Shown piece after piece: positions 40,020-48,833 of a stretch of DNA of 64,000 nt. Source of the DNA: Streptacidiphilus rugosus AM-16 (GTDB taxonomy: Bacteria > Actinomycetota > Actinomycetes > Streptomycetales > Streptomycetaceae). The position numbers and the translations under genes are program-made. The DNA lies in assembly GCF_000744655.1 (NCBI RefSeq), contig NZ_JQMJ01000004.1:4588001-4652000 (forward strand). Reading direction: 5' to 3'. Each line of letters begins with the position of its first letter. Position 1 is the first letter of the stretch. The notes under the pieces are model-generated. The model made no database searches. It was not told the DNA's origin and saw only the letters and a program-made list of their open reading frames with translations.

Positions 40020-41309
40020 CTACTCGGACGGGACCAAGGGCTGCTCGACCAGCAGCTCGGGCAGTTCGTCGAGCTCCTCGGCGGGCCGGTCCAGGACGCC
40101 CAGCGCGCGGGTCAGGTGCACGGCCAGCGCGAGCGGCACGGTCAAGCCGGCGAGCGCCAGGGCCGCGCCGGGCGCGCCGAGGCCGCTCGCCAGTCCGCCG
40201 GCCAGCAGCGGTCCGATCCAGGCCAGCCCCTGCGCGCCGAAGCGGTTGACGGCCGCGACGCGCCCGCTCAGGGCGTCCGGCACCAGCCGCACCACATAGG
40301 TCTCCACGACCACGTTGAGCGGGACGACGGCCACCATCGCGAAGGCCAGGACCACGCCGATCTCCCACCAGGACGGCACCACGGCGACCACGGCGAAGGA
40401 GGCCGCGAAGCCCCAGATGCCGGCCCGCAGCACCGTGGTGGCGCGGAGCCTGGACTGCAGCAGCGGCCCGAGCACCGATCCGGCCACGCCGCCGATCAGC
40501 GCGATCGAGTTGACCGTGCCGACCGCGACCGGCCCGCCGCCGCGGTGCCGCACCAGCGCGATGAAGACCAGCACGAAGGCCTGGGCGAGCATGTTCAGCA
40601 ACGAGGCCCAGACGACCACGAAGCGCAGGAACGGCTGGCTGCGCACATAGCGGAAACCCTCGCGGATGTCGGCGAGCACGCCGGCCCGCTCCTCGTCCCC
40701 GCGGTCCGGTCCCAGCGGGCGCCTGATCGACGCCGCGCCCACGGCCGCGACCAGGAACGAGACGGCGTCCGCGGCGAACGGGAACCAGCGGGCCACCGAG
40801 AACAGCACACCGCCCAGCGGAGCCCCGATCAGCTCCGCCACCATGTCCCGGCCCAGCTCCTGGCCGGTGGCCTGGCTCAGCTGCTCCTTGGGCACGATCC
40901 TGCGCAGCGCCGGTGTGGTGGCGCCCTTGGCGACCCCCGCGGCCAGTCCGCCGACGCCCGCGGTGGCGGCGAGCAGGGCGACGTTCGTGTGGTGCCCGTG
41001 GATCAGCAGCGCGGCCGCGGCCATGGCCAGCGCCTGCACCAGCGGGCCGACGAGCATCAGCGCCTTCCGGCTGACCCGGTCGGCGAGCGCGCCGCCCCAC
41101 AGGGTGGTCAGCAGCAGGCCGACCATCCCGGTGGCGGCGATGACGCCCGCGTGCGCCGCGGAGCCGTCGGCGTAGAGCACGACCAGCGGAAACGCGATGG
41201 TGGACATGCTCGTGCCGACGGCCGAGACGGTCTCGCTGGTCCACCAGCTCATGTAGTCCCGGTTGCGCCACAGCGAGGCGGCGGGGGGCGGCACGGCGTT
41301 CTCACTCAC
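40020..41309 (-). CDS. MFS exporter, EntS-like
   Basis: A 429-residue protein with about twelve hydrophobic segments. It has the loop motif GGALADRVSRK between helices 2 and 3 and a proline/acid-rich tail. Its overall pattern resembles the MFS_3 / enterobactin-exporter group found in siderophore and peptide clusters. It probably exports the peptide product. The start is a GTG. It is divergent from the diiron oxygenase gene across a 223-bp region with two GGCAA-repeat sites. Confidence 0.88.
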   Translation of the reverse strand: MSENAVPPPAASLWRNRDYMSWWTSETVSAVGTSMSTIAFPLVVLYADGSAAHAGVIAATGMVGLLLTTLWGGALADRVSRKALMLVGPLVQALAMAAAALLIHGHHTNVALLAATAGVGGLAAGVAKGATTPALRRIVPKEQLSQATGQELGRDMVAELIGAPLGGVLFSVARWFPFAADAVSFLVAAVGAASIRRPLGPDRGDEERAGVLADIREGFRYVRSQPFLRFVVVWASLLNMLAQAFVLVFIALVRHRGGGPVAVGTVNSIALIGGVAGSVLGPLLQSRLRATTVLRAGIWGFAASFAVVAVVPSWWEIGVVLAFAMVAVVPLNVVVETYVVRLVPDALSGRVAAVNRFGAQGLAWIGPLLAGGLASGLGAPGAALALAGLTVPLALAVHLTRALGVLDRPAEELDELPELLVEQPLVPSE

Positions 41310-41401
41310 GACTGGATCACCTGGATCAGCTGGGCGGCGGAGGGCGGGCCACGGCTCCGGGCCACGGCGCGGTCATTCGACCACGGGCCGAGGCGGGCTC
41401 C

Positions 41402-41420
41402 CAGGCAAGCCGACCGGCAA
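41402..41420 (+). promoter_or_regulatory. GGCAA direct-repeat site, plus orientation
   Basis: CAGGCAAGCCGACCGGCAA has two GGCAA half-sites 12 bp apart. It differs from the site at 34101 mainly by one extra base in the spacer. Confidence 0.6.
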
Positions 41421-41426
41421 CCCCTT

Positions 41427-41442
41427 TTGCCGCTCACTTGCC
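41427..41442 (-). promoter_or_regulatory. GGCAA direct-repeat site, minus orientation
   Basis: On the minus strand this reads GGCAAGTGAGCGGCAA, two GGCAA half-sites 11 bp apart. It faces the opposite way to its neighbour at 41402-41420, as expected for a divergent promoter pair (MFS exporter and diiron oxygenase). Confidence 0.55.
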
Positions 41443-41532
41443 CGGCTTCGTCCTGTCCAGCGGCCCCCCGGAGCACGGAGGCTGAGGCGTCATCACGACC
41501 CGCGCAGCACGCCACGAAGGGAGCGCGTCCGC

Positions 41533-42567
41533 ATGACCGCCCAGGACGCCACGGCCGGAGAGGCCCAGGAGAACACCTCGCCGCTGTTCACACTGGACCG
41601 CACCCGCGAGCACCTCATGGCGGTCGACGCCACCATCAAGAGCTGCCTCAACTGGAACTACGGCGCCCGCGACAACCGGGTGTGGAGCCTGTACGAGAAG
41701 AACAAGGCCGCCCAGTGGAACGCCGCCACCGATATCGACTGGTCCCACGACGTGCGCTTCGGTGAGGAGTTCAGCGGCGCGAACGGCGCCGGCGTGGCCT
41801 CCTTCGTGGTCGGCAACGACAGTCCGGTGCCGCCGTCGATGCTCACCGCGTTCCGCTGGGAGTACCAGGCCTGGATGGTCAACCAGTTCCTGCACGGCGA
41901 ACAGGGGGCGCTGGTGACCACGGCCCGCCTGGTGGAGACGGTTCCCGACCTGGAGTCCAAGGTGTACGCGGCCTCCCAGGTCGCCGACGAGGCCCGGCAC
42001 GTGGAGGCGTACGCCCAGTACATCGACACCAAGCTGCAGGTGACCTACCCCGTCAACCCGGGGCTGCGGGCGCTGCTGGTGGAGCTGCTGTCGGAGTCCC
42101 GCTGGGACGTGGTCTACCTGGGCATGCAGGTGATCGTGGAGGGCCTGGCGCTGGCCGCCACCCGGCTGGCCAGCAGCGGCTTCGGCGACCCGATCATCAC
42201 CTCGATCACCCGCATGATCGCCAAGGACGAGGCCAGGCACGTCGGCTTCGGCGTCGTCGCGCTGGGCGGCATGTACGGGCAGATGACCTCCGCCGAGCTG
42301 GCGGAGCGGGAGGCGTTCCTGCTGGAGGCGGTCCACCTGATGTCCCGCCGGTTCCTGATCCGCGAGGTGTGGGAACGGCTGGACCTGGACGTCGAGAAGG
42401 GCATCCACTTCGCCTTCCACGACCCGATGATGTTCGGCTACCGGCAGCTGCTCTTCCAGCAGGTGATCCACGTGCTGCGGCAGTTGGGCCTGCTCACCCC
42501 GAAACTGCGGGACCTGTTCCTGAGCGAGCGGCTGGCCAGGCCCGAGGTGTTCCGCACCGTCGCCTGA
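41533..42567 (+). CDS. Ferritin-like diiron oxygenase
   Basis: A 344-residue helical protein. Two DEARHV motifs (Glu153/His156 and Glu233/His236), together with upstream glutamates in HGEQ and IVEG, make a complete two-iron site of the AurF / RNR-R2-like type. It should activate oxygen for N-oxygenation, hydroxylation or desaturation; the substrate is not readable. It is followed 76 bp later by the acyl-CoA dehydrogenase, so the acyl starter unit is one candidate substrate. The ATG at 41533 has AAGGGAG about 10 nt upstream. Confidence 0.82.
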   Translation: MTAQDATAGEAQENTSPLFTLDRTREHLMAVDATIKSCLNWNYGARDNRVWSLYEKNKAAQWNAATDIDWSHDVRFGEEFSGANGAGVASFVVGNDSPVPPSMLTAFRWEYQAWMVNQFLHGEQGALVTTARLVETVPDLESKVYAASQVADEARHVEAYAQYIDTKLQVTYPVNPGLRALLVELLSESRWDVVYLGMQVIVEGLALAATRLASSGFGDPIITSITRMIAKDEARHVGFGVVALGGMYGQMTSAELAEREAFLLEAVHLMSRRFLIREVWERLDLDVEKGIHFAFHDPMMFGYRQLLFQQVIHVLRQLGLLTPKLRDLFLSERLARPEVFRTVA

Positions 42568-42643
42568 GCCCGCCGCGCCCCGACGGTTCCCGACGGGCCC
42601 CGCCCTTCCGCACCGCGACCGTGACCGCCTGAGGAGAGTTGCC

Positions 42644-44413
42644 ATGTCCCACCCGCAGTCCGTGAGCCGGACCGTCGCCGATCTGGAGCGGTTCCTCGGC
42701 GACCCGACGAGCTCGCCGGGCCCCTTCGGCTACGCCGCGATCGTCGAGCACGAGGAGCGCGGCGAACTGCCGGCCGACGCCGTGGCGAAGGCCAGGGAGT
42801 GGGGCTTCCACGCCTTCATGGTGCCGCGCGCCCTGGGCGGCAGGCTGGGCAGTCTGGAGGAGGTCTTCGCGGTCACCCGCAGCATGTCGCGGCGCAACCT
42901 GACGGTCGCGGTGATGTTCGGCTCGGCGCTGCTCGGGGTGAACCCGGTCTGGCTCTGGGGCAGCGAGGAGCAGCGCCGCCGCGTCGCCGACGGGCTGCTG
43001 TCGGGGGAGTTGGCCTGCTTCGCCGTCTCCGAGCCCGACCACGGCAGCGACCTGCAGGCCAACGAGACGGTCGCGGCGGACGCCGACGGCAGCGGCGAGC
43101 TGGCGCTGACCGGCGGCAAGTGGCCGGTCGGCAACGCCACCCGGGCCCGCTTCGTCACCGTCTACGCGCAGCTGCCCGGCCGTGGGCAGAGCCTGGTGCT
43201 GGTCGACAAGGAGTATCTGGCGGAGGGCAGTTGGACCAACCGTCCGTTCGTCCGCACGCTCGGCCTGCGCGGCCACGACCTCAGCGGCATCGACTTCCAC
43301 GACGCACGCGTGCCCGCCGACGCGGTGCTCGGGCGTCGCGGCGCCGGGCTGGTGGAGGTGCTCAAGGCCCTGCAGATCACCCGCACCGCGATCGGCGCGC
43401 TGTCGCTCGGCACCATGGACGCCGCACTGCGGATCGGGATGCGCCACGCCCGGGACCGGATCCTCTACGGCGCGCCGATCCTGCGGCTGCCGGTCATCAA
43501 CGAGCTGCTGACCGGCGCACATCTGGACCTGCTGATCGCCGAGTGCACCGCGCTGCCGGTGGCCCGCTCGCTGTCCGTGGCGCCCTCACGGCTCAGCCTG
43601 TGGTCCTCGGTGGTGAAGTACCTGGTCCCGGTGCTGGGCGAGGAGGTGGTCGGGGACGTGGGCCGGGTGCTCGGTGCCCGGAGCTACCTCGCCGAGGGCG
43701 TCGCCCACGGCGTGTTCCAGAAGCTGCAGCGCGACCACGCGATCGCCAGCGTCTTCGAGGGCACCACCCACGTCAACCTGCACGCGATCGCGGCCCAGCT
43801 GCCGCGCGTCGCGGCCGTGGCCGGACAGCCGATGCCGAACGGGGCGGCGGTGCTGCGCACCCTCTTCGACCGCTCGCAGGACGCCCCGCAGTGGCAGCCT
43901 GACGGCAACAGGCTGCAGCTCACCAATGCCACCGAGGACGAGATCACCCGCTCCTGGAGCGAGGCGGCGGCCGAGGTGAACCGTCGCGCGCAGGAGTGCG
44001 CCGACCCGGCCGACAGCCGCGAGCTGACCGGCGTCGTCACCGCGCTCACGGCCCGCAGGGGGGACTTCTACCGGGGTCTGGCCGCGAACGCCCCGGACGC
44101 CGCCTCGGTCCGGGCCCAGCGGGACGCGGCCGAGCACTGCGTCCACCACGCCGCCGCGTCGTGCGTGCTGACCTGGCTGCACAACACGGGCGCCGACGGC
44201 CGCGTCTCCGATCCTGGCTGGCTGATCCTGGTGCTCCAGCGGCTGCTGGGCCGCCTGCAGCCGGGCGTCGAGCTCAGCCAGGCCCATCTGACCGGCTTCG
44301 AGAAGGCGATGACCGACGCCGAGGCTCCCGGCTGGTTCGGCGTGGACCGGTTCCTGCCGCTCCCCGCCGCGGGCCCCGACGGTGCGGACACCGCCGGTGA
44401 CGGCGGTCGCTGA
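42644..44413 (+). CDS. Acyl-CoA dehydrogenase family flavoenzyme with C-terminal extension
   Basis: A 589-residue protein, about 200 residues longer than a simple acyl-CoA dehydrogenase. The core (about 20-390) has CFAVSEPDHGSD and the end-of-core VFEGTTHVN with the likely catalytic glutamate. The extra C-terminal helical region is of unknown role. In lipopeptide clusters, such enzymes introduce an alpha,beta double bond into the acyl chain on CoA or ACP. AGGAGAG lies 8 nt before the ATG. It overlaps the downstream phosphopantetheinyl transferase. Confidence 0.88.
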   Translation: MSHPQSVSRTVADLERFLGDPTSSPGPFGYAAIVEHEERGELPADAVAKAREWGFHAFMVPRALGGRLGSLEEVFAVTRSMSRRNLTVAVMFGSALLGVNPVWLWGSEEQRRRVADGLLSGELACFAVSEPDHGSDLQANETVAADADGSGELALTGGKWPVGNATRARFVTVYAQLPGRGQSLVLVDKEYLAEGSWTNRPFVRTLGLRGHDLSGIDFHDARVPADAVLGRRGAGLVEVLKALQITRTAIGALSLGTMDAALRIGMRHARDRILYGAPILRLPVINELLTGAHLDLLIAECTALPVARSLSVAPSRLSLWSSVVKYLVPVLGEEVVGDVGRVLGARSYLAEGVAHGVFQKLQRDHAIASVFEGTTHVNLHAIAAQLPRVAAVAGQPMPNGAAVLRTLFDRSQDAPQWQPDGNRLQLTNATEDEITRSWSEAAAEVNRRAQECADPADSRELTGVVTALTARRGDFYRGLAANAPDAASVRAQRDAAEHCVHHAAASCVLTWLHNTGADGRVSDPGWLILVLQRLLGRLQPGVELSQAHLTGFEKAMTDAEAPGWFGVDRFLPLPAAGPDGADTAGDGGR

Positions 44414-45161
44414 GCCGCAGGGCACGGCCGGGTGCGACGCCGACCGCGGCGCATCCGGCACGTGGCCGACCCCGCGACGGCACGACGCCTCCCTGGGAAC
44501 GGGCCCGCTGCGTCCGCCCGGCCCCGGCGACCCGCCGCAGCTCTGGCTCGTCGACGCGGACGACACGCGCGAGGGCGACCTCGCGCTGCTCGACGCCGCA
44601 GAACGCGCCCAGGCGGCGGAACTGCGCCTTCCCGCCGCCCGCCGCGCCTACCTGGCCGGCCACGCCGCCCTGCGCCGGCTCCTCGGCCGCTACACCGCGA
44701 CGCCTCCGGCCCGGGTCCGCCTGGGCCACGAGGCCTGCCCGCTCTGCGGCGGCCCGCACGGCCGTCCCCGCCCGGTCACCGGGGCGCTCCACTTCTCGCT
44801 GTCCCGGGCGGACGGGCTGACCCTGCTGGCCTTCGCCGCCGTGCCGGTCGGCGTGGACCTCGAGGCCGTGCCCCGCGCCTCGGCCGTGCCCGCGCTCTCC
44901 CGGCGTCTGCATCCGGCCGAGCAGGCCGAGTTGGCGTCCCTCCCGCCGTCCGACCGCCCGCGGGCGCTGACTCGGGCGTGGGTGCGCAAGGAGGCCCTGC
45001 TCAAGGGTCTGGGTACCGGCCTGGCGCGCCCCCTGGACCGCGACTACGTCGGCACCGGCACCGGGCCCCCACCCTCCCCGCTGCCCGGCTGGACCCTCCA
45101 CGACGTCCCCTGCCCCCGCGGCCTCCTCGCCGCGGTGGCGCCGGCTTCCCGGGAGGCCTGA
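44397..45161 (+). CDS. 4'-phosphopantetheinyl transferase (Sfp type)
   Basis: An activator of carrier domains that transfers phosphopantetheine from CoA to serine. Magnesium-binding residues are in VGVDLEAV, and the second motif RAWVRKEALLKGLGTGL is complete. An additional CPLCGG pair of cysteines lies in the middle of the protein. About 254 residues if the GTG at 44397 is used; a GTG at 44382 is equally possible, and neither has a clear ribosome-binding site, so translation is probably coupled to the overlapping dehydrogenase gene. It should activate the NRPS carriers and the ACP. Confidence 0.9.
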   Translation: MTAVAEPQGTAGCDADRGASGTWPTPRRHDASLGTGPLRPPGPGDPPQLWLVDADDTREGDLALLDAAERAQAAELRLPAARRAYLAGHAALRRLLGRYTATPPARVRLGHEACPLCGGPHGRPRPVTGALHFSLSRADGLTLLAFAAVPVGVDLEAVPRASAVPALSRRLHPAEQAELASLPPSDRPRALTRAWVRKEALLKGLGTGLARPLDRDYVGTGTGPPPSPLPGWTLHDVPCPRGLLAAVAPASREA

Positions 45162-45168
45162 GGAAACA

Positions 45169-45202
45169 CGGGGCGGGGCGGTCGTTCGACCGCCCCGCCC
45201 CG
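45169..45202. terminator. Strong hairpin terminator at the right cluster end
   Basis: CGGGGCGGGGCGGTCG pairs perfectly over 16 bp with CGACCGCCCCGCCCCG around a 2-nt loop. It marks the right end of the peptide cluster, opposite the secreted-protein gene. Confidence 0.85.
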
Positions 45203-45218
45203 TTCGTCGGTCGGTGGC

Positions 45219-46720
45219 TCAGCCGACGTTGACCGCGGTGTCGTCGACCACGAAGGAGGTCTGCTTCACGCTGTCCTCCGTGCCGGTGAACTTGAGCGTG
45301 ACGTTCTGTCCGGCGTAGGCGGCGAGGCTGAAGCTGTGCTGCTGGTAGCCGGTGGCGTGGTTGAGGTTGGAGTAGGTGGCGAGGGTCGAGAGCACGGTGC
45401 CCGAGCTGTTCAGCACCTGGACCTTGAGGGTGTCGTAGGCCGTGGTCGTCGTGGTCTCGGCGGTGTCGGTGTGCAGGTAGAAGCTGAAGTTGTAGGTCGA
45501 GCAGCCGGCGGGCAGGGCGACGGACTGGGCCAGCGTGTCCGTGGTGGCCGTGCCGTAACCGTCGAGCCAGGCGTCGTAGCTGCCGGTGCGGGCGGGCTCA
45601 CTGCTGCCGCTGTAGAGGATGCTGGAGTTGTCCACGGCCCACGGGGCGATGGAGCCGCTCTCGAAGCCGTTGTTGCCGAGGAGCTGCGCGGAGGTGCAGG
45701 AGCCGGTCGGCGTGGGCGTCGGGGTCGGCGTCCCGGTCGGGGTCGGGTCGGCGTGGGGGTGGAGCCGGTGCCGGTGGCGCCCGCGAGCCACGCCGTCGCG
45801 TTCAGCGCCAGGGGCGCGTTCGTGCCGGTGGGGTCGTTCCAGCCGTCCTCCAGCGTGTGGCCCGACTCTCCGGTGCCGTCGTCCGCCGGGGAGCTGTCAC
45901 CCCAGATGGCCACTCTGCCGCTGCCGTAGCTGCTGGTCACGAAGAAGGCGCCGGTGTTGCCGCTGTAGCCGGTGCGGTAGAGCAGGCCCTTGACGGCCGG
46001 GTTGTCGGCCGGCTTCAGGGTGAAGGTGGTGCCGTTGTAGATGTTGCTGCCGGTCACCGTGCCGAAGCCGCCGTGGAGAATCGGGCTGGTGGCGTCGGTG
46101 ATCGCCTTCGGGGTGTCCTTGACGATGTTGAGCAGGTCCACCGAGAAACCGAAGGGGTCGCTGCTGTCGACGGTGTTGTTGGTCATCAGGTCGTTGATGA
46201 TGGCCGGCGAGTCCCAGCCGTCGTTGTTGCGGTCGCTGCCGGTGTGGTCGGAGATCAGGAAGAGGCCGCCACCGTTCTTCACGAAGTTCATCAGCGCGGT
46301 CTTCTCCGCGGCGGAGAAGACGATGTTCGGCTCGTCGATCACCACGGCGTTGAAGTTGCTCAGGTCCAGGCTCGCGCCGGTCCCGTAGCTGAAGGAGTTG
46401 CCGGCCGGCAGCGTCTTGAGGCTGTAGGAGCCGGTCTGCTGCAGGGCCACGCCCCAGGAGGAGAGCGCACCGGTCCAGTCGGTCTCGGCCGAGGGGTTGC
46501 TGTTCTCGCCGAGCGGGTCGGGCTCGCTCTTGCTGATGATCCAGTCGGCGTTGCCCGCGGTCTGCGCGTGCGCCGCGTCGAAGAGCACCTTGTAGGGGGC
46601 GGCGGTGGCCGCGGCGTGGGCCGTCGGGGAGAGAACGGCCAGACCCAGCAGCCCAGATGCGATCGTGGCGCCTGCGGCCAGTACGGCTGTCAGCCGCCGA
46701 CTCGAACGAACACTCGTCAT
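45219..46720 (-). pseudogene. Secreted DUF4350-like protein with carbohydrate-binding-like C-terminus, frameshifted in the linker
   Basis: The N-terminal part begins at ATG 46720 (GGAGG 8 nt upstream) with a signal peptide ending in AHAAATAA, followed by about 300 residues with Rossmann-like strands (YKVLFDAAHAQ, FNAVVIDEPN, GGGLFLISDHTG) that resemble the glutamine-amidotransferase-like DUF4350 group. The frame is lost in a Thr/Pro repeat linker near 45743-45757. The remaining linker and a jelly-roll domain ([13 protein letters not shown] ... [11 protein letters not shown]) continue in another frame to 45219. Restoring one base would join them. A sequencing error is as likely as real decay. 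The activity is unknown. Confidence 0.75.
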
Positions 46721-46943
46721 GAGTGTTGCCTCCATGGGGAGTTGACGACGCGACGGACAGGGGTATCCGCGCGTGGAGTTCGAGTATTCGCGCGTAGACC
46801 GAAACCCGGACAGGTGCCGGAGGTGAAGATTCCTTGACGATTTCATGTCACCCAGCAGCGAAAACGGCCACTCGGGCGATTCCTCGTCAGGGCTTCGTCA
46901 GGGCTTGGTCCTCCCGTGGACCGGCCGCAGGGGCGTCCGGGGA

Positions 46944-47327
46944 TCAGGCGGTTCGCTCGGCCTGGCTGCGCTCGACGCAGAGCTCGTTGCCGTCCGGGTC
47001 CAGCAGGGTGACCCAACCGGTGCCGTCGGGGCGGCGGTGGTCCTCGTGGAGGGTCGCGCCGAGGGCGAGAAGGCGGCCGACCTCCTCGTCGCGGGTCCGG
47101 TCGGCGGGCACGAGGTCGAGGTGGACGCGGTTCTTGGCGCTCTTGCCCTCGGGAACGGTGATGAAGAGCAGCCGGGGCCCGTTCCCGTCCGGCGGGGCGA
47201 GGCAGGCCGCGGGGTCGCCGGGGAAGTCGTCGGCCCCGAGCGGCCAGCCGGTGACGACGGACCAGAAGCCGGCCAGCGTGTAGGCGTCGCCGGCGTCGAA
47301 GGTGATGCTGTGGACGAGGGAGCTCAA
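46944..47327 (-). CDS. VOC (glyoxalase/bleomycin-resistance) superfamily protein
   Basis: A 127-residue protein with one pair of beta-alpha-beta modules: an N-terminal HSITFDAGDAYTLAGFW, a central NRVHLDLVP and a C-terminal WVTLLDPDGNELCVE. The best start is a TTG at 47327, because AGGAGG lies 8 nt before it; a start at 47360 would place that site inside the gene. The substrate is unknown. Confidence 0.82.
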   Translation of the reverse strand: MSSLVHSITFDAGDAYTLAGFWSVVTGWPLGADDFPGDPAACLAPPDGNGPRLLFITVPEGKSAKNRVHLDLVPADRTRDEEVGRLLALGATLHEDHRRPDGTGWVTLLDPDGNELCVERSQAERTA

Positions 47328-47489
47328 CGGTCGGTCCTCCTGCGGACGGTGGGGAAGCATCCCCGACGCTAGTTCACACCGACACCGTGCGAGGGCGACT
47401 CCGGGGTACCGCCCCGGCCGCGGCGGGCAGAATCCGGTGAGGGGGCGGGGACAACCGGGCCTCGCCCGGTTGTCCTGACGGGGGGCGTC

Positions 47490-48387
47490 ATGACGGGTGG
47501 CTGGACGGACGGATTCCGGGACTGGTGGAACACCACACCGGAGGACGAGGCGCGGCGGCGTCGGCGCGCGCGGGAGGCCGCGGCAGCCGCCGCCGAGGGG
47601 GCACGGGGGCGCCCAAGCCGTGGGCGCGCGACCCCCGGCCGGGCCGCTGCCCGGTGCCCGACGAGAAGCGGGCCTGGACCGAGAAGTGGATGTGGTGGTG
47701 CGTCAAGGAGTTCGGCCGGGACACGGCCAAGCGGCGGGTCGCGCTCCCCGAGCCGAGCTTCTATCCGGTCGACTACGACGGCAGCGAGGCGAAGATCCGA
47801 CAACTGGTGGTACGGGTCTGCCTGGTGATGTGCGTGGAGCCCGACTCCGTCCAAGTCGGCTTCTTTCGGACGCCGGAGGGCACGGCCGCCACGAAGCGGC
47901 ACGCCGTCGGGACCTACCAGAAGGCGGGCGGCGTCAACCGGATCCGGCTCGACCTGCGGGAGGCGGGCGATCCGGCGCGCCTGGCCGGGGTCATCGCCCA
48001 CGAGCTGGCCCACAAACGCCTGATGGGCGAGCCACGGCACGGTCTCTGAACCGGCGCGACGAGCGCCTGACCGATCTGCTGACCGTCTTCCTCGGCATGG
48101 GCGTCTTCACCGCCAACGGCGCCGAACGCTTCACCAGGGCGGACCAGCACTGGACTGCCCTTCCCATGGGTGACCTGACCGACCGGATGCTGGGCGCCGC
48201 CGGCAGAAACGGCGGTTCCAAGGTCGGCTACCTCACCGAGACGGAGCTCGGCTACGCCCTGGCCTGCCACTGCTTGCTGCGCGGCGAGACCGAGCCGCCG
48301 CCGTGGTCCTGGGCCCTCGACCCGGGGCCGCGCGCCGCGCTGCTCCAGGGCCTGCGCCACTTCGCCGCCCGCCCGCCACGCGGCTGA
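47490..48387 (+). pseudogene. HELAH metallopeptidase-like protein, broken by two apparent frameshifts
   Basis: The start MTGGWTDGFRDWWNTTPEDE is in one frame. The central part, with WTEKWMWWCVKEFG, DSVQVGFFRTPEG and the zinc-type motif HELAHK, is in a second frame. The end, RRDERLTDLLTVFLGMGVF to the stop at 48387, is in a third. The switches lie in the G-runs near 47598-47610 and in the GC-rich stretch near 48030-48050, and each looks like loss of one base. If repaired, this would be an approximately 300-residue protein with an HExxH site. Its function is unknown. Confidence 0.65.
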
Positions 48388-48833
48388 GCTGAGCCCCGCG
48401 CCGAGCGCGCGGAGAACCGCGCGAGCGCCACGGGCGGGCGCCCTGGCCGGTCTCGGCCGGGACGGGGTGGAGGTGCACGGCCGGGCGTGCAGAGCCCGCG
48501 TCACCTCGACATGGCGGGCACGGGGCCCGCACGGACCTGCGCCCACGGGCGCGGAAGGGACGCGGGCGCGAGGATCTCCCACCATGCGGCCCGCGCCCGG
48601 GCAGGCTGGGCCGATGACGCGCCGATACCGCTGCTCGTGGCGCGTCGCGGCCGGAGGCGGGGATGGTCTGTCAGTTCCCCGCCCCGGGACCGTGCGCCCG
48701 TGGCCGCGGTCGGGCGGGGCGCAAGCCGCAACGGCGTACGGTCGTGCGCGCCTAGTTGTCCGAAGCGGCGCGGGACGCGGCGCACGGGCTGCTCCTAGGG
48801 TCGCCGGAACCCCGAGGAGAAGAGGGCAGCCCC
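48388..48833. other. 446-bp region without a recognisable gene
   Basis: Very GC-rich, with open frames on both strands but none with family-like sequence. The stretch near 48390-48430 resembles a decayed copy of the common Streptomyces intergenic repeat (GCGCGGAGAACCGCGCGAGC). The right end supplies the ribosome-binding site of the next gene. Confidence 0.5.

Noticed and set aside
45219..45791. Treating the C-terminal fragment of the secreted protein as an independent gene
   Set aside because: Its apparent start lies in an out-of-frame linker with no ribosome-binding site or signal peptide. It is better read as the frameshifted end of the upstream gene.
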